Origin: Ectothiorhodospira shaposhnikovii
Lineage (GTDB): Bacteria; Pseudomonadota; Gammaproteobacteria; Ectothiorhodospirales; Ectothiorhodospiraceae
Length of the DNA: 64,000 nucleotides
Direction: 5' to 3'
Assembly: GCF_016584105.1 (NCBI RefSeq)
Contig: NZ_NRSM01000017.1
Coordinates: 1-64,000, forward strand
The first letter of the stretch is position 1. Every line of letters begins with the position of its first letter. The position numbers were made by a program, and so were the translations under genes. Positions 36,969 to 46,471 of the stretch are shown here, piece by piece. The notes under the pieces were generated by a model. That model did not search any database, was not told the origin of the DNA, and saw only the letters and a program-made list of their open reading frames with translations.

Positions 36969-38147
36969 ATGCCTGCCGCCTACTGGAAACTCTCCAGCTT
37001 CTATTTTTTCTATTTCGCCAGTATCGGCGCCTTCATGCCCTACTGGGGGCTGTATCTGAACGAGCAGGGGTTCTCCGCCGGACAGATCGGTGAACTGATG
37101 GCCATCGTGCTGGCCACCAAGATCATCGCCCCCAATGTCTGGGGCTGGGTGGCGGATCATACGGGGCGCCGCACCCTGGTCATTCGCATCGCCGCCGCCC
37201 TGGCCATGCTGTGCTTTTCCGGATTACTGTTCTACAGCGGCTACTGGTGGATCGCCGTGGTGATGGCCCTTTTCAGTTTCTTCTGGAACGCGGCCCTGCC
37301 TCAATTCGAGGCCACCACCATGAACCACCTGGGCAAGAGCACCCATGCCTACAGCCGCATCCGGCTCTGGGGGTCCATCGGTTTCGTGCTTTCCGTGGGT
37401 TCCCTGGGGGCAGTGTTTGAGCGGGTGGATGTGGCCGTCCTGCCCTGGATCGTGTTGGCGCTGCTGGGCTTCATGTGGCTGAGCACCCTGCAGGTCCGTG
37501 ACGGTCAGGCGCCGGTGCATGAGTCCACCCCCGTCTCCCTCTGGTCCACCCTGTCCAGTCCCGCAGTGGTCCTGCTGCTGCTTGCCTGTTTCATGATGCA
37601 GGCCAGTCATGGCCCCTATTACGCCTTCTTCACCCTGTATCTGGAACTCCACGGCTACACCCGGACCATGGCCGGTTATCTCTGGGCCCTGGGGGTGCTG
37701 GCGGAGGTGGGCGTGTTCCTCATGATGCACCGGTGGCTGCCCCGTTTCGGCGCCTGGCCGTTGCTGGCGGTGGCCATGTTCGTCACCATGGTGCGCTGGG
37801 CCCTGCTACCGCTGTTCGTGGACAGTCTGCCCATCATCATCCTGGTACAGCTCATGCACGCGGCCAGTTACGGGCTCTATCACGCGGCCGCCATCTCCCT
37901 GGTGCACCAGTTTTTCGTGGGGCGCCAGCAGGGCAGGGGGCAGGCCCTGTATTCCTCCCTGAGCTTCGGCATGGGCGGGGCCATCGGTGCCCTGATCAGC
38001 GGCTATGTCTGGGACGGTTTGGGGCCGGCCTGGGTCTATGTGATGGCCTCGATGATGGCCGGTCTGGGCTGGCTGGCCGCCATGGCCGGCAGCCGGGCCT
38101 GGAAGGCTGGCTGGGGGCGTGCTCCATCTTCCCGAAGCAGCCATTAG
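36969..38147 (+). CDS. MFS transporter, PPP/HcaT-like family
   Basis: A 392-residue permease with about twelve hydrophobic helices. The N-terminus YWKLSSFYFFYFASIGAFMPYWGLYL and the WGWVADHTGRR loop between helices 2 and 3 place it in the 3-phenylpropionate transporter-like MFS group. It is commonly found beside aroC in related bacteria. Substrate unknown. Confidence 0.85.
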   Translation: MPAAYWKLSSFYFFYFASIGAFMPYWGLYLNEQGFSAGQIGELMAIVLATKIIAPNVWGWVADHTGRRTLVIRIAAALAMLCFSGLLFYSGYWWIAVVMALFSFFWNAALPQFEATTMNHLGKSTHAYSRIRLWGSIGFVLSVGSLGAVFERVDVAVLPWIVLALLGFMWLSTLQVRDGQAPVHESTPVSLWSTLSSPAVVLLLLACFMMQASHGPYYAFFTLYLELHGYTRTMAGYLWALGVLAEVGVFLMMHRWLPRFGAWPLLAVAMFVTMVRWALLPLFVDSLPIIILVQLMHAASYGLYHAAAISLVHQFFVGRQQGRGQALYSSLSFGMGGAIGALISGYVWDGLGPAWVYVMASMMAGLGWLAAMAGSRAWKAGWGRAPSSRSSH

Positions 38148-38280
38148 TACTACAGCCGCGACTGAATAAAACCGTGGTGTCTGTGGTTGATGTATAGGCA
38201 ATCACAGGCCGAATGATGCAAGGGCTGGAACTTTCCCTCTCGGCATGGACGGCGGTTTACTGGCGTTGCGACTGATCTTC

Positions 38281-39933
38281 TCAACCCTGGACGCCTCGAA
38301 ACAGCGTGGGGCCCGCAAAGAGCGCCGCCCCGATAAGAAGGGTCAGCACCAGCAGCGACACGCCCGCGGTGGGCCAGTCGCACAGGCGGCGTTCCACGCG
38401 TTCGATCACGTTTGCGATGACGCGGCCGGCGCGTGCGGTTATGCCCCCGAGCACCAGGATATCGCCTTCCGGCACGCGCGGCAGGGCCGCGCCGAAACGG
38501 CGTAGGGCGAGTACAAGGACGCTACCAAGCAATACCGGCCAGGCGGCGGCCCAGAGCACCTTGGGGGCGAGGCTCTGCGCGACGGTAACACCCACGAGTG
38601 TGGGGGCCAGCGCCCAGGGCAGGGCCACGGCCAGGAAAGCCATCAGTAGCCAGGGAACCAGCAGACCGGCCTTGGCCCGGGCCGCCGGGGACTCGGCACG
38701 GGTATCGGCGAGCCGGAACAGGAAATGCAGCATCAACAGGGTACTGCCCGCCGCCGCCACGGTGACGAGGGTCGCAACGAGCCCGTCCCCCAGCGGCGTC
38801 TTGGCGGCGAGCTTGGCCAGGGCCCCTCCCGTGAGCGGCAGACCGCCCAGCGCGAGCGCCAATAGCCCCGCGGGAAGTACCAGTGTCCAGTCGCGTCGCC
38901 CCCCCGAATGGGCGGCGACGCCGACGGAAAGGAACAGCGCCCCCTTGACCAGCACGTGATGCGCGGCGAGGAAGGCGGCCGCCATGGTGGCCGAGGCATT
39001 GCCCGTCTCCAGACCCATGCCGAGCACCGTCGCCACGCCGCCCATCTGGCTCACGCTGGAGTAAGCCAGCACCGTCTTCGGGTTCTGTTGGGTGATGCCG
39101 ACGAGCACGGCGTAGAAGGCGGTCAGCAGCCCGATCACGGTCAGCGCTGTGCCCCAGCCGGTCAGGCCCGGGTCGAGAGGCAGGAACAGAATCAACCCGA
39201 TCACGCCCGCCTTGATGATCGCACCACTGAGAACCGCCGAGGCCGGCATGGGGGCCGCGGGGTGTGCGATCGGCAACCAGACGTGCAGAGGCAGCAGGCC
39301 TGCCTTCAAACCGAAGCCCGTGATCAGCAGCCCGATGATGTAATGCCGGGCGGGATTTTCGGGCAGCGCCGCGACGACGTCCTGGATCGCGATGCTGGAA
39401 CCCGGCGCATACGCGGCGAGCAGCGCGAAGGCAAGCAACAGGCAGACTTCCCCGAATACCGCGAGGCCGATATAGAGCACGCCGGCCTTGCGCGCCGAGG
39501 GGGTATCGTCGTGGGCGACCAGGCCCCAGGCAGCCAGGCTCACGATGGCAAAGGCGATGTAGAAGGTCAGCAGATCGCCCGCAACGAATACCCCGAGGCT
39601 ACCGCACAGCGTCAGCAGCCACCACTGGGCAAAACGCGCGGCGTTTGGACCCTTGCCCATGTAGCTTCGTGTATAGATCCCCGCGATCATCCAGAGCAGC
39701 GAGGCCGCGCCGAGCAGCACGGCTGCAACGGGATCGAGTGAAAAGGTCAGATTGAGGCGGGAATCGTCCAGCACCAGTGGCTTAGCGTCGTGGGCCAGCA
39801 GGGCCGCGGCCAGGCCGGGCAGCGGAGCCAGTCCGAGCAGCGCCGGCATGCGGGCGCGAACCCGCGGGGACAGGCAGGCCGCCAGCATCGCGAGCGGGAC
39901 GGCCCAGGCGGCGATCAGCAGCAGGCTATTCAC
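38281..39933 (-). CDS. Mrp/complex I-like antiporter subunit (second ND-type subunit)
   Basis: A 550-residue membrane protein of the NuoL/M/N-MrpA/D superfamily with about fourteen helices. Characteristic segments are the Glu/Lys-containing helices around LLTFYIAFAI and LKAGLLPLHVWLPIAHPAAPMPASAVLSG, the proton-channel signature. It is the last gene of a four-gene operon and overlaps the preceding gene by four bases. It could stand in for the ND5-like MrpA body or drive another complex. Confidence 0.85.
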   Translation of the reverse strand: MNSLLLIAAWAVPLAMLAACLSPRVRARMPALLGLAPLPGLAAALLAHDAKPLVLDDSRLNLTFSLDPVAAVLLGAASLLWMIAGIYTRSYMGKGPNAARFAQWWLLTLCGSLGVFVAGDLLTFYIAFAIVSLAAWGLVAHDDTPSARKAGVLYIGLAVFGEVCLLLAFALLAAYAPGSSIAIQDVVAALPENPARHYIIGLLITGFGLKAGLLPLHVWLPIAHPAAPMPASAVLSGAIIKAGVIGLILFLPLDPGLTGWGTALTVIGLLTAFYAVLVGITQQNPKTVLAYSSVSQMGGVATVLGMGLETGNASATMAAAFLAAHHVLVKGALFLSVGVAAHSGGRRDWTLVLPAGLLALALGGLPLTGGALAKLAAKTPLGDGLVATLVTVAAAGSTLLMLHFLFRLADTRAESPAARAKAGLLVPWLLMAFLAVALPWALAPTLVGVTVAQSLAPKVLWAAAWPVLLGSVLVLALRRFGAALPRVPEGDILVLGGITARAGRVIANVIERVERRLCDWPTAGVSLLVLTLLIGAALFAGPTLFRGVQG

Positions 39934-41414
39934 AGGGCGCGTCCGATGTGGACGATGTAGAGAGAGGCCAGCGGCACCAGGCCGACGCCGATCGAGAGCA
40001 GCGCGAGGCCGAGCACCAGAAGTTCCCCGCGCCGGTCCACCGTGGAGCGCAGGGGCAGCGCCCTATCCGACCGGGCCAGGGCACGGGAAAGTACGCGGAA
40101 CAGGTAACCACCGGTCAGCAGCCCCCCCGAGACGATGATCAGGATCCACCACCACTGCGCACCCTCGATGGCGGCACGCAGCAGCAGCCACTTGGCCATG
40201 AAGCCGCCGCTTGGCGGCAGGCCCATCAGCGAAAGGCCGGCCAGCCCGAACGCAAACAGGGGTACGGGCAGTACGCGTCCGATGCCCTCCATGTCCAGGA
40301 TGCGGTCGTGTCCGATCGACTTCGCGATCAGACCTGCCGCCAGGCACATCGAGGCCTTGGCCAGCGCATGCGACACCGCTTGCAGGATCCCGCCCGTCCA
40401 GGCCGCGGTGCCGAGTTGGGTGGCGCTTGCCAGCGGGAAGGCCAGAAACAGGTAGCCGATTTGCGCCACCGTCGAATAGGCGATCAGCATCTTCAGGCGC
40501 GCCTGTCGCAGGGCAAGCACACTTCCCACCAGGATCGCGGCCGCTCCCAGGGCCCCGAGCAGTTGGGCCGCCATCGGCGTCGCCACGCCGGGTAGCGCAT
40601 CCACCCACACCCGGATGATGAGCACGAAGGAACCCTTCACCACCAGTCCCGAGATCAACGCGCTGGCGGCCGCCGGGGCAGCGGCATGGGCGGCGGGGAG
40701 CCAGATGTGCAGGGGGAACAGGGCGGTCTTCGTGAGTAGCCCCACCGTCATCAGTGCGGCTGCCAGCTGGGTCGTGGGTTCGACACGGACGCGCTCGGCG
40801 AGCAGGGCGATATCGAGCGTGCCGTAGGACCCGTAGAGCAGCGCCACGCCCAGCAGGAACAGGGCGGAGCCCAGCAGCGAGAAGAGGAGATAACGCAGGG
40901 CGGCGGTCAGGGCCTCCGGGCGTCCGCTCAGACCGACCAGCGGGACGGCACCGAGGGTGAGCAGTTCCAGTGCCACGAACAGGGTGAACAAATCCGAAGC
41001 GAGAAAGACCGCGTTGAGTGCGGCCCAGATCGTCAGCAACAGAGTCCAGAACACCTGCGGTGCCCGGGTCTCGGGTATTCCACGTGGCATGCCGAAATCG
41101 GAACGGGCATAGAGTCCGGCCGCGCCGATCACGACCGCGGTGGTGGCCAGCATCACGATGGAGAGCCCGTCGGCACGTAGCAGCACACCCAGGGGGGGCG
41201 CCCAGCCGCCCAGCACATATTCCAGTGCATCGCCGCGACGGATCACGGTGGCGGCGATGGCGACGACAATGCCGAGTTCGAGCGCCAGCAGCACGAGCCC
41301 GATCCGTCCCGCATGCCGCCCCCCCAGTATCAACAGCAACGGGATGCCGAGCACCGGCCCGAAGATCGCAAGGACCAGCAGGAAACCCTCGGGTGCCGCG
41401 GTCGCGGGACTCAT
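39930..41414 (-). CDS. MrpD/NuoM-like antiporter subunit
   Basis: A 494-residue membrane protein with the antiporter signature LLTKTALFPLHIWLPAAHAAAPAAASALISGLVVKG and a conserved Glu in FTLFVALELLTLGAVPLVGL. It matches MrpD (MnhD) more closely than its downstream neighbour. It overlaps both adjacent genes by four bases, showing tight coupling. Such subunits translocate H+ or exchange Na+ for H+. Confidence 0.88.
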   Translation of the reverse strand: MSPATAAPEGFLLVLAIFGPVLGIPLLLILGGRHAGRIGLVLLALELGIVVAIAATVIRRGDALEYVLGGWAPPLGVLLRADGLSIVMLATTAVVIGAAGLYARSDFGMPRGIPETRAPQVFWTLLLTIWAALNAVFLASDLFTLFVALELLTLGAVPLVGLSGRPEALTAALRYLLFSLLGSALFLLGVALLYGSYGTLDIALLAERVRVEPTTQLAAALMTVGLLTKTALFPLHIWLPAAHAAAPAAASALISGLVVKGSFVLIIRVWVDALPGVATPMAAQLLGALGAAAILVGSVLALRQARLKMLIAYSTVAQIGYLFLAFPLASATQLGTAAWTGGILQAVSHALAKASMCLAAGLIAKSIGHDRILDMEGIGRVLPVPLFAFGLAGLSLMGLPPSGGFMAKWLLLRAAIEGAQWWWILIIVSGGLLTGGYLFRVLSRALARSDRALPLRSTVDRRGELLVLGLALLSIGVGLVPLASLYIVHIGRAL

Positions 41415-41758
41415 GAATCAGCGTCCTTGCCGTCGCCTGGGGCAGGTGGCTCAGGCCGTAGTGTCACCCGGCCGGTCTCGGCGAACAGCCGAAGCATGAT
41501 CGCCACGGCGAGTGCGGTGCCGGCAAGTGCCACGACGATGGCGATGATCACGAAGGCTTGGGCCACCGGGTCCGCGGGGAACCCGGCTGTCGCCCCTTGG
41601 CGGAGGACCACGCCGAAGACGAGAAACAGGCCACCGCCCAGAACGTTGAATGCGAGAATCTTGCGCAGTGGATGGGGCTGCGTCAGAAGCCCGTAGAGGC
41701 CCAGGCCCACCAGCGCGGCGGCGAGCAACCCATACAGCGTGGTGATGGTCGGTGTCAC
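41411..41758 (-). CDS. MrpC/NuoK-like subunit
   Basis: A 115-residue protein with three transmembrane helices of the MnhC/NuoK type: LRKILAFNVLGGGLFLVFGVV and the ADPVAQAFVIIAIVVALAGTALAVAIMLRL pattern are diagnostic. The start is GTG at 41758, overlapping the upstream gene's stop by four bases. The C-terminal tail is Pro- and Asp-rich. Confidence 0.85.
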   Translation of the reverse strand: MTPTITTLYGLLAAALVGLGLYGLLTQPHPLRKILAFNVLGGGLFLVFGVVLRQGATAGFPADPVAQAFVIIAIVVALAGTALAVAIMLRLFAETGRVTLRPEPPAPGDGKDADS

Positions 41759-42174
41759 CGTTCGGCACGCTTCGCGTCTTGCGCCGCGGACATGCCGGCC
41801 GGGAGCGGGGAGGGCGGCTGCCTCGGCGGACTTTCCAGCAGCATGACGAGCGCGACCGCCACCGAAACCACGATGCAAAGCACCGCGATCAGACTGCGCA
41901 TGGCCGGGCCGGGACGCTCCGGGATCGCGGCTTCCTCGCTGGCACGCATGCGCGCGGCGGCAGATAGCAGCAGCACGCCGGTCACTATGGCCACCGCTGC
42001 CTGGGTCAAGGCCACTTCCACTGTGCCCAGGCGCACCCAGACCAGCCCCAGCAACAGGCCGAAGGCAATAAAGCCCACCGCCGCCGCAAAAGTGGCCCGC
42101 GCGACATGGATCCAGATGGCGGCAACCAGCACCCACATGATCAGTCCGAGCTCGATGAACCCCGGGCCGGTCAT
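41755..42174 (-). CDS. MbhD/DUF4040-like Mrp subunit
   Basis: A 139-residue membrane protein containing VWVRLGTVEVALTQAAVAIVTGVLLL, the signature of the MbhD (DUF4040) domain that forms part of MrpA/MrpB. An additional C-terminal helix (SLIAVLCIVVSVAVALVMLL) follows. The ATG at 42174 overlaps the stop of a 41-codon frame upstream; a GTG at 42189 is also possible. It is the first recognisable gene of the operon. Confidence 0.75.
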   Translation of the reverse strand: MTGPGFIELGLIMWVLVAAIWIHVARATFAAAVGFIAFGLLLGLVWVRLGTVEVALTQAAVAIVTGVLLLSAAARMRASEEAAIPERPGPAMRSLIAVLCIVVSVAVALVMLLESPPRQPPSPLPAGMSAAQDAKRAER

Positions 42175-42296
42175 GCGGCGCAGGACCACTGCCGTGCGAA
42201 GCGTGCCGGCAAGCGGTTCCCCATGGTGCCCGCCAACTGCACCAGGAGCCGGATCACAGGCTTCTGGTGCACGGACAGTCCGCGAAGCATGTGCAT
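42171..42296 (-). CDS. possible 41-aa ORF leading the Mrp-like operon
   Basis: ATG at 42296 (second ATG at 42290, eight bases after AGGTGAG) opens a 41-codon frame whose TGA overlaps the next ATG as ATGA, the same spacing seen between all other genes of the operon. The product is basic (MLRGLSVHQKPVIRLLVQLA...) and unfamiliar; MrpE family members share no obvious similarity over this length. It may be a leader peptide or a remnant of a deleted subunit. Confidence 0.3.
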   Translation of the reverse strand: MHMLRGLSVHQKPVIRLLVQLAGTMGNRLPARFARQWSCAA

Positions 42297-42306
42297 CTCA
42301 CCTGCG

Positions 42307-43380
42307 TCATTGGCTCAACATCCCGGTGCGATAGGGGCTGATCACCATGCCGGCCTGTAGTCGGTCCACACCCGCGGAGACGATCTTCTGGCCACCGTGC
42401 AGCCCCTCCAGCACGACCACCATGCCGTGACCGGCCTCGCCCAGGGTCACCGCCTGGCGCGCGATCGCGTAGGTCTCCGGGTCGACTGCCCAGACGAAAG
42501 CATCACCCGCCTCGGTTTTGCCTACCGCGCTAAGGGGAATATGCAATACGGACCGAAGGTAGACGTTGGGGCGTGCGTAGACGGTTGCGGTCATGCCGGG
42601 CAGCAGATTGATGTCCTCGGGCCGGTCGATTGCCAGGGTCACCCGGAAGCTCTGCGTGACGGCGTCTGCCCGGGTGGCGATCTCGGTGACCCTGGCGGGG
42701 AATGCCCGGTCGGGGGCCGCGGCGAAGACGGCCTCGGCGACAGGCCTGTCCCGCGGCAGTTCTCTCAAACGCCCCAGTACCCGTTCAGGGAGATCGACGA
42801 CCACCTCCAGCGCCTCGGACGCCTCCAGCAGCAGTACTGGTTGATCGGCCCGAACCCTCTGGTGGTTTTCGATCAGTGTGGCGGCGACGATGCCGTCGAA
42901 GGGGGCCGTGAGCGTTGCGTCCTCAAGGACCTTGCGCGCCTGCGCGGTGCGTAGCGTCGCGATCTCGAATTCGGCCCGCTTCCGGTCCACTTCGGCCGGG
43001 GTCACCGGCGACACGGGCGAGCCGGCCAGTCTGGAGAAGCGCAGGAAGTCCGCTTCCGCAAGCGCCAGCCGGGCCTCCTCCAGGGCAACACGGTTTTTCA
43101 GGTCGCGCGGATCGAGCTGGGCCAGCAGTTCGCCGGTTGCAACCCGCTGCCCGGCGACCACCGGCCGTTCGCTCAGCAGCCCGGCCACGGGGAAGGCCAG
43201 CTCCGAACGCCGGGTCGCCTGTACCCGTCCCGGCAGTTCCAGGATTTCCTCGTCAACCCCCACCACAAGCGTCTGTACCAGGGGCGCCCGCCCGGTCTCA
43301 TCCAGGATGGTACGGGCGGCGGTCTGCGCCTGGGCCGTACCGGCGTGCAGCAATACCAACACCAGCAGGATCATTTTCAT
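42307..43380 (-). CDS. RND efflux membrane-fusion protein (second copy)
   Basis: A 357-residue periplasmic adaptor with a signal peptide (MKMILLVLVLLHAGTAQAQ). It has a lipoyl half-motif around PVVAGQRVATGELLAQLDPRD, an alpha-hairpin of about residues 90-150, then ATLTAPFDGIVA and the beta-barrel domain. It has no lipobox, unlike its partner upstream of the pump. GGAGAGG lies before the ATG at 43380. It is the last gene of a three-gene operon with the RND pump between two adaptors. Confidence 0.9.
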   Translation of the reverse strand: MKMILLVLVLLHAGTAQAQTAARTILDETGRAPLVQTLVVGVDEEILELPGRVQATRRSELAFPVAGLLSERPVVAGQRVATGELLAQLDPRDLKNRVALEEARLALAEADFLRFSRLAGSPVSPVTPAEVDRKRAEFEIATLRTAQARKVLEDATLTAPFDGIVAATLIENHQRVRADQPVLLLEASEALEVVVDLPERVLGRLRELPRDRPVAEAVFAAAPDRAFPARVTEIATRADAVTQSFRVTLAIDRPEDINLLPGMTATVYARPNVYLRSVLHIPLSAVGKTEAGDAFVWAVDPETYAIARQAVTLGEAGHGMVVVLEGLHGGQKIVSAGVDRLQAGMVISPYRTGMLSQ

Positions 43381-43390
43381 GTTCCTCTCC

Positions 43391-46300
43391 TCAGGATGCC
43401 GGCACCGCGGGACCGGGGTCCACGGGCTCGTCCCTGGATCGCGACGGCACCCGGTACAGGGTTGCGTACAGTACCGGCACCACGACCAGCGTGAGTACCG
43501 TGGCAAAGCTGAGTCCGCCGATGATGGTCACGGCCATGCCGACGAAGAAGGGATCCTGGAACAGGGGCAGCATGCCCAGCACCGTGGTGCCCGCGGCCAT
43601 CACCACCGGTCGGATGCGGCTGACACCGGCGTTGAGCACCGCATCCAGGGGCATCCTTCCTTCGCGCAGTTCCAGGTTGATCTCGTCCATCAGCACGATG
43701 GCATTCTTGATCAACATGCCGGACAGTGCGAGGAAGCCCAGCAGCGCCATGAAGCCGAAGGGCTCGTTGGCCAGGAGAAGCCCGACGGTGACACCGATCA
43801 CGGCGAGCGGCACCGTGAGCATGATCGCCAGCGGCTGGCGCAGGTTATTGAACAGCAGCACTAGGATCAGGACCATCAGCAGCAGCGGCACCGGTATGCC
43901 GGCGGCTATGTAACGCTGGGCACGGGCCGAGTCCTCGAACTCGCCCCCCCACTCCAGACGGTAGTCCGGCGGGAGTTCCAGCGCATCGATCTGGGGCTTG
44001 ACCGCGGCCAGCAGGGTACTGGCTAGCTCGCCGGGAAAGGCGTCGGCCCGCACTTCAATGGTGCGCACGCGATCACGCCGCATGATGATCGGGTTGTCCC
44101 ACTCCACCTCGAAACCGCTGACAACCTGCCGTAGCGGGATTGCCTGTTCGGCCGCTGGGCTCCAGACTTGCACGTCGCCGAGACTGGCGACGTCCCGCCG
44201 TTCGTCCTCCGGCGCCCGGGAGATGATGGGAATCAGGTCGTCGCCCTCGCGATAGAGACCGACCATGTTGCCCTCGGTCGCCCGCTGCAGGGCGCGCGCC
44301 AGCTGGGGCCGGTCGATGCCGGTGAGCCGTGCCTGCGCCTCGGAGAACTGCGGCGCCAGCACCATCGTCTGCTGACGCCAGTCCGTGGTTGCGATCTGTG
44401 CCAGTCCGGAATCGGCGATGATCCGTTCGGCCTGAGCCGCCAGGTCGCGCAGGACCTCCGGGTCCGGACCGCTGAACCGTGCCCGGACCTTGAATGCGCC
44501 GCCGGGTCCCAGCTGGAACAGGTTCACGACCGGCTCGCCGTTCGGAAGCGTGTCCCGGATGAAGTCGTAGACATCGAGCGTGAGGTCACCGATCCTGCGC
44601 CGGTCATCCACCTCGACAATCAGCTGACCGTAGCTGCGGTTGGGGTCTTCCGGCGTGTAGGTCAGCTGGAAGCGCTGCGCGCCGCTGCCGACGAAGCTGG
44701 AGACGGCGACCACCTCTTCCCGGGAGAGCAGGTAGTCCTCGATGACCTTCATGTCCGCCGAGGTGGCGTGGATGTCGGCCCCCTGCGGCAGGTAGTAGTT
44801 GACCATGAACTGGGGCTGGGTCGATGGCGGGAAGAATCCTTCCCGAAGCATGCCGAAGCCGATGATGGCCAGGACGAGGAGGCCGACCGTCGCGGCCAGG
44901 GTCAGGTAGCGGACCCGGATGCAGAGCACCAGGAAGCTGCGATAGGTTCGGTAGAACCGGCTCTCACCGCCGGAGGACGCCTTTTCCGGCTTCAGGAACA
45001 GGTGGCAGAGCAGTGGGGTCAGGGTCAGGGCCGTGATCCAGCTCAGCAGCAGCGAAACCAGCATCACCACGAACAGGGAACGGGTGTACTCACCGGTGTT
45101 GTCGGCGGAGAAGCCGATGGGGACGAAGGCGAGCACCGCGATGCCGGTTGCGCCGAGCAGGGGCATGGCCGTCTGCGCGATGATCTCCTTTGCGGCCTTG
45201 ATCCGCTCCATGCCCCGGGTAATACGCACCAGGATCCCGTCCGTGACGACGATGGCATTGTCCACCAGCATGCCCAGCGCGATGATCAGTGCACCCAGCG
45301 AGATGCGTTGCAGGGTGATGTCCAGCGCATACATCACGATCAGCGTGCCAAGGATGGTCACCAGGAGCACGACGCCGATGATGAGGCCGGAGCGCAGCCC
45401 CATGAACACCAGCAGCACGACGATGACGATGGCCACGGCCTGGGCGAGGCTGACGATGAAGTTGTTGATCGCCTCGGTCACCGCGCGGGCCTGGAAGGCG
45501 ATCACGTCGATTTCGATGCCGACGGGTGTGAGCGGCGCCAGCTCCGCCAGTCGCCGTTCCACCAGTTCACCCATCACCACCACGTTCCCGCCCGAGACGG
45601 TGGAGATGCCCAGTCCGATCGCCGGCTTGCCGTTGAAGCGCATCAGGGCCGTGGGCGGGTCCTGGTAGCCGCGGGTGACGGTCGCCAGGTCACGTACCCG
45701 GATCAGCCGCCCCTGGCCGGTGGGATCCGGAATCAGCACATTGGAGATGGCCTCCACGGAATCAAACTCGCCGGTGGGCCGCACGACGATCCGGCTACCC
45801 CCGACGCTGACCCGTCCGGCGTCGGTCACCGTGTTCTGCTCGCCGATGGTCCGGTACACGAGTTCCAGCGGGATGCCCAGTTGAGCCATTCGGGCGCGTG
45901 AAACCTCAAGGAAGATGTGCTCGCGCTGAACGCCGTTCAGCGCGACGCTCGCGACACCGGGAACTTGCAGGAGTTCGCGGCGCAACAGGTCGGCGTAATC
46001 CTTCAGCGCCGAGTACGAGAAGCCCTCTCCGGTGATGGCCAGGTACACACCAAAGACGTCCCCGAAATTGTCGTTCACGACGGAGGGGAGCGCCCCGGGC
46101 GGCAGGCGGGACTGGGCGTCGCCGACCTGGCGTCGGAGTTCGTCCCAGATCTGCGGCATTTCCGCGGCCGTATAGGCCTGCTGGATCTCCGGTGTGATGA
46201 TGGACAGCCCGTCCGTGGACTGGGAGGTGATGCGCCATAGCTGCGGCATCTGCTGGATTGCGGTCTCCAGCACGTCCGTGACCTCGCGCTGGACCTCCTC

Positions 46301-46471
46301 GGCGCTGGCCCCCGGGTACTGGGTCACCACCTTGGCCACCTTGATCGTGAACTCGGGGTCCTCCAGCCGCCCCATGTTCTCGTAGGCGAAGATGCCGCCG
46401 CCGATGGTCAGGAAGGTGATGAACAGGACGATGACCTTCTTGTGAATCGACAGCTCGGCGATGTTCATCAT
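43391..46471 (-). CDS. RND-family efflux pump (HAE-type)
   Basis: A 1026-residue inner-membrane pump. Transmembrane helix 1 is IHKKVIVLFITFLTIGGGIF; helix 4 carries GMLVDNAIVVTDGIL with the paired Asp residues of the proton relay, which places it in the hydrophobe/amphiphile rather than the heavy-metal group. Two large periplasmic loops follow helices 1 and 7. Its start overlaps the stop of the upstream adaptor gene (TGATG). No outer-membrane factor is encoded next to it, so it must share a TolC-type channel encoded elsewhere. Confidence 0.93.
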   Translation of the reverse strand: MMNIAELSIHKKVIVLFITFLTIGGGIFAYENMGRLEDPEFTIKVAKVVTQYPGASAEEVQREVTDVLETAIQQMPQLWRITSQSTDGLSIITPEIQQAYTAAEMPQIWDELRRQVGDAQSRLPPGALPSVVNDNFGDVFGVYLAITGEGFSYSALKDYADLLRRELLQVPGVASVALNGVQREHIFLEVSRARMAQLGIPLELVYRTIGEQNTVTDAGRVSVGGSRIVVRPTGEFDSVEAISNVLIPDPTGQGRLIRVRDLATVTRGYQDPPTALMRFNGKPAIGLGISTVSGGNVVVMGELVERRLAELAPLTPVGIEIDVIAFQARAVTEAINNFIVSLAQAVAIVIVVLLVFMGLRSGLIIGVVLLVTILGTLIVMYALDITLQRISLGALIIALGMLVDNAIVVTDGILVRITRGMERIKAAKEIIAQTAMPLLGATGIAVLAFVPIGFSADNTGEYTRSLFVVMLVSLLLSWITALTLTPLLCHLFLKPEKASSGGESRFYRTYRSFLVLCIRVRYLTLAATVGLLVLAIIGFGMLREGFFPPSTQPQFMVNYYLPQGADIHATSADMKVIEDYLLSREEVVAVSSFVGSGAQRFQLTYTPEDPNRSYGQLIVEVDDRRRIGDLTLDVYDFIRDTLPNGEPVVNLFQLGPGGAFKVRARFSGPDPEVLRDLAAQAERIIADSGLAQIATTDWRQQTMVLAPQFSEAQARLTGIDRPQLARALQRATEGNMVGLYREGDDLIPIISRAPEDERRDVASLGDVQVWSPAAEQAIPLRQVVSGFEVEWDNPIIMRRDRVRTIEVRADAFPGELASTLLAAVKPQIDALELPPDYRLEWGGEFEDSARAQRYIAAGIPVPLLLMVLILVLLFNNLRQPLAIMLTVPLAVIGVTVGLLLANEPFGFMALLGFLALSGMLIKNAIVLMDEINLELREGRMPLDAVLNAGVSRIRPVVMAAGTTVLGMLPLFQDPFFVGMAVTIIGGLSFATVLTLVVVPVLYATLYRVPSRSRDEPVDPGPAVPAS

